Of a DNA stretch of 64,000 nt, positions 60,020 through 64,000 are shown one piece after another. A model generated the notes under the pieces. It was given only the letters and a program-made list of their open reading frames with translations. It was not told the origin of the DNA and did not search any database. The position numbers were made by a program, and so were the translations under genes. The stretch comes from Streptomyces sp. JH14 (GTDB lineage Bacteria; Actinomycetota; Actinomycetes; Streptomycetales; Streptomycetaceae), in contig NZ_JAJNEL010000001.1 of assembly GCF_029428675.1 (NCBI RefSeq), positions 5,270,001 to 5,334,000 of the forward strand, in the 5' to 3' direction. Position 1 is the first letter of the stretch. Every line of letters begins with the position of its first letter.

Positions 60020-60724
60020 TCAGGGAGTGCGGCGGGCGGGAGAAGCCGCGAGCAGGACGCGCAGGGCGTCGACGCGGTTGGTGGTGATCGAGTCGACGCC
60101 CTGCGCGATCAGCCGGCGCATGGTGTGCTTGGTGTCGGCCGTCCAGGCGGAGACCAGCAGCCCGTCCCGGTGGACCCGGTCCGTCAGCTCCCGGCTCACC
60201 AGACCGAACCGGTAGTTCAGCCAGCGCGGCTTCACCGCGTCCAGCAGTCCGGCACGGGGCGGGGCGAGCGTCGTCCAGGTCAGGGCGATCTCGGCGGACG
60301 GATCCGCGGCGCGCACCCGCAGCATGGCCTCGGGACCCGCGCAGTAGTACGTACGCTCCCCGGCCCCGCACTCGCGGACCACGCCGACCGTCCTGCGTAC
60401 CGAATCGTCCGTGGAGCCGGGCAGATCGACCATCAGGCGGTGCGTTCCGGCGATGAGCAGCGCATCGCGCAGGGTGGGCACACCGCCCGCGGTCGCTTCG
60501 ACGAGCTCCTGGTGCGTGAGCCGGTCCAGCCTGCGGTCGTCGCCCCACAACCGCTCCAGAGTGGCGTCGTGCAGCAGGACCGGCACTCCGTCGCGGGTGA
60601 CGCGGACGTCCACCTCGACCGCGTCCGCCCCGCGTTCGACGGCGGAGCGGATCGACGGAAGGGTGTTCTCGCGGACACGGTACGGATCGCCGCGGTGAGC
60701 CACGGCGGTGACAGAGGTGGCCAT
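60020..60724 (-). CDS. Glycerophosphodiester phosphodiesterase
   Basis: The 234-residue product has the GDPD catalytic residues: His-10 and Arg-11 in AHRGDP, the second His-52 in PVLLHDATLERLWG, and the metal pair in VEVDVRVTRDG (Glu-37, Asp-39). Later GDPD motifs are VSAWTADTKHTMRRLIAQGV and DSITTNRVDAL. No signal peptide is seen, so it is cytosolic. It probably hydrolyses deacylated phospholipid head-group esters. Confidence 0.93.
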   Translation of the reverse strand: MATSVTAVAHRGDPYRVRENTLPSIRSAVERGADAVEVDVRVTRDGVPVLLHDATLERLWGDDRRLDRLTHQELVEATAGGVPTLRDALLIAGTHRLMVDLPGSTDDSVRRTVGVVRECGAGERTYYCAGPEAMLRVRAADPSAEIALTWTTLAPPRAGLLDAVKPRWLNYRFGLVSRELTDRVHRDGLLVSAWTADTKHTMRRLIAQGVDSITTNRVDALRVLLAASPARRTP

Positions 60725-60746
60725 GGGGCCATTGTCACCGCCCTCG

Positions 60747-61781
60747 TCACCGGCCGGTGCGCTCCAGCCAGTTCGTCGTGTACGTGTCGATCTCGGTGGC
60801 CAGCGCCCGCTTGCCGGCCGGGTCGAGGTACGACGCCTCCACCGAGTTCTTCGCGAGCGCGGCGAGCCCGCGCTCGTCCAGACCGAGAAGACGGGCCGCC
60901 ACCCCGTACTCGTTGTTGAGGTCGGTACCGAACATCGGCGGGTCGTCGCTGTTGATGGTGACCAGCACGCCGGCGTCCACCATCTCCTTGACCGGGTGGA
61001 GGTCGAGGTCGGTCACGGCGCGGGTCGCGATGTTCGAGGTCGGGCAGACCTCCAGCGGAATCCGGTGCTCGGCGAGGTGGTCGAGGAGCCGCTGGTCCCG
61101 GGTGGCGCTGGTGCCGTGGCCGATGCGTTCGGCGCGCAGGTCGTTCAGGGCGTCCCAGATGGTCTGCGGGCCCGTCGTCTCCCCGGCGTGCGGGACGGAG
61201 TGCAGTCCCTCGGCGATGGCCCGGTCGAAGTAGGGCTTGAACTGCGGGCGGGGCACGCCGATCTCCGGGCCGCCGAGCCCGAACGCGACGAGTCCCTCGG
61301 GCCGCAGGCCGACCGCGAGCCGGGTGGTCTCCTCCGCGGCTTCCAGTCCGGCCTCACCGGGGATGTCGAACGTCCAGCGCAGTACGACCCCGAGCTCGGC
61401 CTCGGCGGCCTTGCGGGCGTCCTCTATGGCCTCCATGAAGCCCTGCTCCGGGATGCCGCGCCGGGTCGAGCTGAACGGGGTGACGGTCAGCTCCGCGTAC
61501 CGGATGTTCTGGCGGGCCATGTCACGGGCGACCTCGAAGGTCAGCAGCCGGACGTCCTCCGGGGTACGGATCAGGTCCACGACGGAGAGATACACGTCGA
61601 TGAAGTGGGCGAAGTCGGTGAAGGTGAAGTAGTCGGCCAGCGCCTCGGGGTCGGTGGGGACCTTGGAGTCCGGGTGGTGGGCGGCCAGTTCGGCGACGAT
61701 GCGGGGCGAGGCGGATCCGACATGGTGGACATGCAGTTCGGCCTTGGGCAGCCCCGCGATGAAGGGGTGCAGATCGGTCAT
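60747..61781 (-). CDS. Adenosine-deaminase family protein, possible aminodeoxyfutalosine deaminase
   Basis: The 344-residue TIM-barrel amidohydrolase has the metal motif ELHVHHVGSASP (His-17, His-19), a conserved RYAELTVTPFSSTRRGIPEQ, the later His and Glu in SVPHAGETTGPQTIWD, RIGHGTSATRD and the metal Asp in VTINSDDPPMFGTDL. Streptomyces makes menaquinone by the futalosine route, and relatives in actinobacteria have been characterised as 6-aminodeoxyfutalosine deaminases (recalled from work including S. avermitilis SAV2595). Plain adenosine deaminase is the alternative. ATG 61781 has GGAGG 5 bases upstream. Confidence 0.85.
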   Translation of the reverse strand: MTDLHPFIAGLPKAELHVHHVGSASPRIVAELAAHHPDSKVPTDPEALADYFTFTDFAHFIDVYLSVVDLIRTPEDVRLLTFEVARDMARQNIRYAELTVTPFSSTRRGIPEQGFMEAIEDARKAAEAELGVVLRWTFDIPGEAGLEAAEETTRLAVGLRPEGLVAFGLGGPEIGVPRPQFKPYFDRAIAEGLHSVPHAGETTGPQTIWDALNDLRAERIGHGTSATRDQRLLDHLAEHRIPLEVCPTSNIATRAVTDLDLHPVKEMVDAGVLVTINSDDPPMFGTDLNNEYGVAARLLGLDERGLAALAKNSVEASYLDPAGKRALATEIDTYTTNWLERTGR

Positions 61782-61914
61782 CGGATCCTCCGGGACGTGC
61801 GGTTCGAGCGGCCCGGGCGCAACGCGGCCGGGTGCGGGACGGGGATCATCGTAGGCCGGTCCCGAGGCTGCGGGAGCGGGCCGTAGCATGACGGGACCAC
61901 GATGGGGGAGGACC

Positions 61915-62607
61915 ATGTCAGACAACACAGAGCAGCCAGGGGGCGGGGCTGAGCCGCGCGACCCGTGGGCTCCGCCGGACAGCGGAGTTCCGCTGGAGAA
62001 GCCGGCCGGTGACCCTCGCCCGCCTGCTGTGCACGACCAGCAGACGGTCACCTCGATGCCCGCCGCGGCGGGCCCCACGCCCGGGTTCGGCAGCGCACCG
62101 GGCACCGGAGAGGGCCAGGCCCCCGGGGACGTGCCCCCGCCGCCGATCGCCCCGAACGGCCCGGGCCAGGCAGGCCCGCCGCCGGCGGGGCAGTACGGTT
62201 ACCCGGCCGCACCGTCGGCACCGTACGGCGGCTACCCGGGCTACCCCGGCTACGGCGGTCAGCCCGCATGGGGCGCAGCGCCCTCGAACGGCATGGGCAC
62301 GGCGGCGATGGTGCTGGGGATCCTGGCCGTCTGCCTGTTCTGCGTGTACGGCATCCCCAGTCTCATCCTGGGCGCGCTCGCGCTGATCTTCGGCATCATC
62401 GGCCGCAAGCGGGTCGGACGTGGCGAGGCGGACAACGCCGGCCAGGCGCTGTCCGGGGTCATCCTGGGGTCCATCGGCATAGCCATCGGTGTCCTCATCA
62501 TCGGAGGACTCATCTGGCTGTTCGCCACGCACATGGACGAGTTCAATGACGACTCCTCCTACGACGACACCTACGGGACGTCCCTGGTCGTCGAGGACGC
62601 GCGATGA
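61915..62607 (+). CDS. DUF4190 membrane protein
   Basis: The 230-residue product has a Pro/Gly/Tyr-rich cytosolic half (GQYGYPAAPSAPYGGYPGYP) and then two membrane helices (AMVLGILAVCLFCVYGIPSL and GVILGSIGIAIGVLIIGGLI) flanking GIIGRKRVGRGEADNAGQAL, the DUF4190 signature. GGGGGAGGACC stands just before ATG 61915. Such proteins are numerous in Streptomyces; the function is unknown. Confidence 0.9.
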   Translation: MSDNTEQPGGGAEPRDPWAPPDSGVPLEKPAGDPRPPAVHDQQTVTSMPAAAGPTPGFGSAPGTGEGQAPGDVPPPPIAPNGPGQAGPPPAGQYGYPAAPSAPYGGYPGYPGYGGQPAWGAAPSNGMGTAAMVLGILAVCLFCVYGIPSLILGALALIFGIIGRKRVGRGEADNAGQALSGVILGSIGIAIGVLIIGGLIWLFATHMDEFNDDSSYDDTYGTSLVVEDAR

Positions 62608-62655
62608 CATCCCTGGTCCCGGTCGCCGCCCGATAGCGGCCAGGACGTTCGCGGT

Positions 62656-62691
62656 CTGCGGGGCGGTGGGTCAGACCCCATCGCCCCGCAG
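62656..62691. terminator. 15-bp hairpin between convergent DUF4190 and NADAR genes
   Basis: Arms 62656-62670 and 62677-62691 pair with one G-T. It overlaps the last codons of the NADAR gene and is followed by TTTCC on the plus strand. Confidence 0.8.
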
Positions 62692-63264
62692 GCCGTTTCC
62701 TGTGGTGCGCAGCTCTTCGCGGGCCTCCATCAGCGCGAACCCCAGGAGGTTCAGCCCCCGCCAGCTCGCCGGGTCCTCCGCCCGCGGATCGTCCGCGGCC
62801 AGCCCGATGCCCCAGATCCGGTCCACGGGGCTGGCCTCGACGAGCACCCGGTCCCCGGTGTTCACCAGGAACTCCCGCAGCCCGGCGTTCTGGCCGAATT
62901 TGTGGATGTTGCCCGCCACCACCAGGGCGAACCGCTCCCGCTCCCACACCGCGCCGTCGAAGGCGCGGACCAGCCGGCCCTCCTTCTTCGCCGCCGCGGG
63001 GCTGCTCGCGGACACGGCGCGGCGCTCCGCCTCCTCGTCGCCGAAGAGCCGCGCCTTGCCGGCCATCATCCAGTGCTCGGCCGACGCGTAGGTCACGCCG
63101 TCGACGGCGAACGGCGACGGCCACCACTGGCTGAGACAGCTCGCGCCGATCCGCCCGTCCGGGAGCGGGCGATGTCCCCAGAACCGCAGGTACTTCACCC
63201 GCTCGCCGCGGCGGGTCCGCGCCACGAGATCGTTCATGTGTTCCATGGCATGCGAGTGTGGCAT
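62671..63264 (-). CDS. NADAR family protein (YbiA-like N-glycosidase)
   Basis: NADAR enzymes remove ADP-ribose adducts or damaged riboflavin intermediates. The 197-residue product has VKYLRFWGHRPLPDGRIGAS, CLSQWWPSPFAVDGVTYASA, EHWMMAGKARLFGDEEAERR and RIWGIGLAADDPRAEDPASW, matching the family. ATG 63264 is chosen; ATG 63246 and 63237 are alternatives with no clear ribosome-binding site. It stands alone, convergent with DUF4190. Confidence 0.9.
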   Translation of the reverse strand: MPHSHAMEHMNDLVARTRRGERVKYLRFWGHRPLPDGRIGASCLSQWWPSPFAVDGVTYASAEHWMMAGKARLFGDEEAERRAVSASSPAAAKKEGRLVRAFDGAVWERERFALVVAGNIHKFGQNAGLREFLVNTGDRVLVEASPVDRIWGIGLAADDPRAEDPASWRGLNLLGFALMEAREELRTTGNGLRGDGV

Positions 63265-63319
63265 CCGCCACTGACACTCCGTCCGGGGATTTCCGGGGCG
63301 ACGCGACACATGGTCGACA

Positions 63320-63355
63320 GATTCCGTTGCGTAACCAAAAGGCAACAACGGAATC
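63320..63355 (+). promoter_or_regulatory. Inverted repeat upstream of the second aldehyde dehydrogenase
   Basis: GATTCCGTTG (63320-63329) and CAACGGAATC (63346-63355) form a perfect 10-bp inverted repeat with a 16-base A-rich centre (CGTAACCAAAAGGCAA), about 100 bases before the start. The arms resemble ATTCGTTGTTTCCG at about 56491-56504 between the AsnC and first aldehyde dehydrogenase genes. Confidence 0.65.
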
Positions 63356-63452
63356 ACTTGTTGGGATGGCCCTCCTCTGTCAGGATCGGCACTCAATTCG
63401 TGCAGAAGCTACGCCGCTCCGGCTGACGGGGACAGCGGCGGAGGAGAGCGTC

Positions 63453-64000
63453 ATGGGCAACGGTTTCCAGGTGCAGGACCGCTTCGCGGACGGCGCCCAG
63501 TACATCGACGGAGAACTGCGGTCCGGCACATCGGGACGCAGTCACGCGGTCGTGAACCCGGCGACGGGCGAAACCGTCTACACGTACGAACTGGCGGGCG
63601 CCGCCGATGTCGACGCGGCCGTCGCCGCTGCCCGCGCGGCCTTCCCCGGCTGGTCGGGCGCCACGCCGGCAGAGCGGTCCGAGGCGATGCACCGCTTCGC
63701 CGCTGTCCTCGCCGAACAGGCCGACGACTTCGCGTACGCCGAGTCGCTCCAGTGCGGCAAGCCGGTCAAGCTCTCCACCGAGTTCGACGTGCCGGGCACC
63801 GTCGACAACACCTCCTTCTTCGCGGGCGCCGCCCGCCACCTGGAGGGCAGGTCCGCCGGTGAGTACGACGGCGACCACACCTCGTACGTACGCCGCGAGG
63901 CGATCGGCGTCGTCGGCTCCATCGCCCCCTGGAACTACCCGCTCCAGATGGCCGCCTGGAAGATCCTCCCGGCGATCGCGGCAGGCAACACGATCGTGCT
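63453..64000 (+). CDS. Aldehyde dehydrogenase (partial, C-terminus off window)
   Basis: The first 182 residues of a second ALDH: FADGAQYIDGELRSGTSGRS, VVNPATGETVYTYELAGAAD, FFAGAARHLEGRSAGEYDGD, HTSYVRREAIGVVGSIAPWN then YPLQMAAWKILPAIAAGNTI. It is most like the first enzyme at 56619, sharing the AARxLEGRSAGEY segment, so a related aminoaldehyde substrate is likely. The catalytic Cys is beyond the edge. GGAGGAGAG precedes ATG 63453. Confidence 0.9.
   Translation, partial: MGNGFQVQDRFADGAQYIDGELRSGTSGRSHAVVNPATGETVYTYELAGAADVDAAVAAARAAFPGWSGATPAERSEAMHRFAAVLAEQADDFAYAESLQCGKPVKLSTEFDVPGTVDNTSFFAGAARHLEGRSAGEYDGDHTSYVRREAIGVVGSIAPWNYPLQMAAWKILPAIAAGNTIV

Overview
The window is a GC-rich stretch of an actinobacterial chromosome, almost certainly Streptomyces. 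The sporulation sigma factor whiG, nsdA, four tandem type I signal peptidases, GTG starts, long perfect hairpin terminators and strong third-position GC all fit. The gene order follows, as far as I remember it, the Streptomyces coelicolor block from about ftsY (SCO5580) to the aldehyde dehydrogenase near SCO5666. No alignment was run, and gene names rest on motifs read in the translations.

Layout. 1-13.4 kb: the start of an NCS1 permease, ftsY, an orphan prim-pol-like gene, nsdA, the ammonium cluster amtB-glnK-glnD behind a GlnR-like operator, ffh and an ftsH paralogue. 13.4-23.9 kb: a methyltransferase, a short archaeal/eukaryotic-type prolyl-tRNA synthetase, a SprT-like protein, then rpsP-KH-rimM-trmD-rplS, four lepB genes, a NUDIX gene and a DUF2469 gene. 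24.0-34.8 kb: yraN-yifB-dprA, whiG, a TetR gene, an M23-like peptidase, then rpsB-tsf-pyrH-frr-cdsA.

34.8-45.2 kb is an accessory island between cdsA and rlmN. It holds a decayed tyrosine integrase, a frameshifted small gene, a TetR-controlled ABC exporter with clear operators, small hypothetical genes, and a likely copper-responsive module: a CsoR-type palindrome with a His-rich DUF4396 membrane protein on one side and a DUF6153-type protein plus a Met/His-rich lipoprotein on the other. A methyltransferase/MerR divergent pair and a DUF6233 pair follow.

45.2-64 kb returns to core genes: rlmN; a TPP riboswitch controlling a thiamine-type ABC transporter; an SRPBCC protein; a LOG-like protein; an ABC exporter; and a probable putrescine/polyamine catabolic set (class III aminotransferase, Lrp/AsnC regulator, aldehyde dehydrogenase, PotD-like lipoprotein and, at the right edge, a second aldehyde dehydrogenase). 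Interspersed are a GDPD, an adenosine-deaminase-family enzyme that may be the futalosine-pathway deaminase, a DUF4190 protein and a NADAR protein.

Most unexpected signals: (i) a near-identical double TTGTCCAC element at about the same distance and orientation upstream of yraN-yifB-dprA and of the M23 gene; (ii) the copper-type module; (iii) a second-type ProRS in a translation-gene neighbourhood; (iv) integrase decay marking an insertion hot spot. No tRNA, rRNA, CRISPR array or intact insertion sequence was seen.
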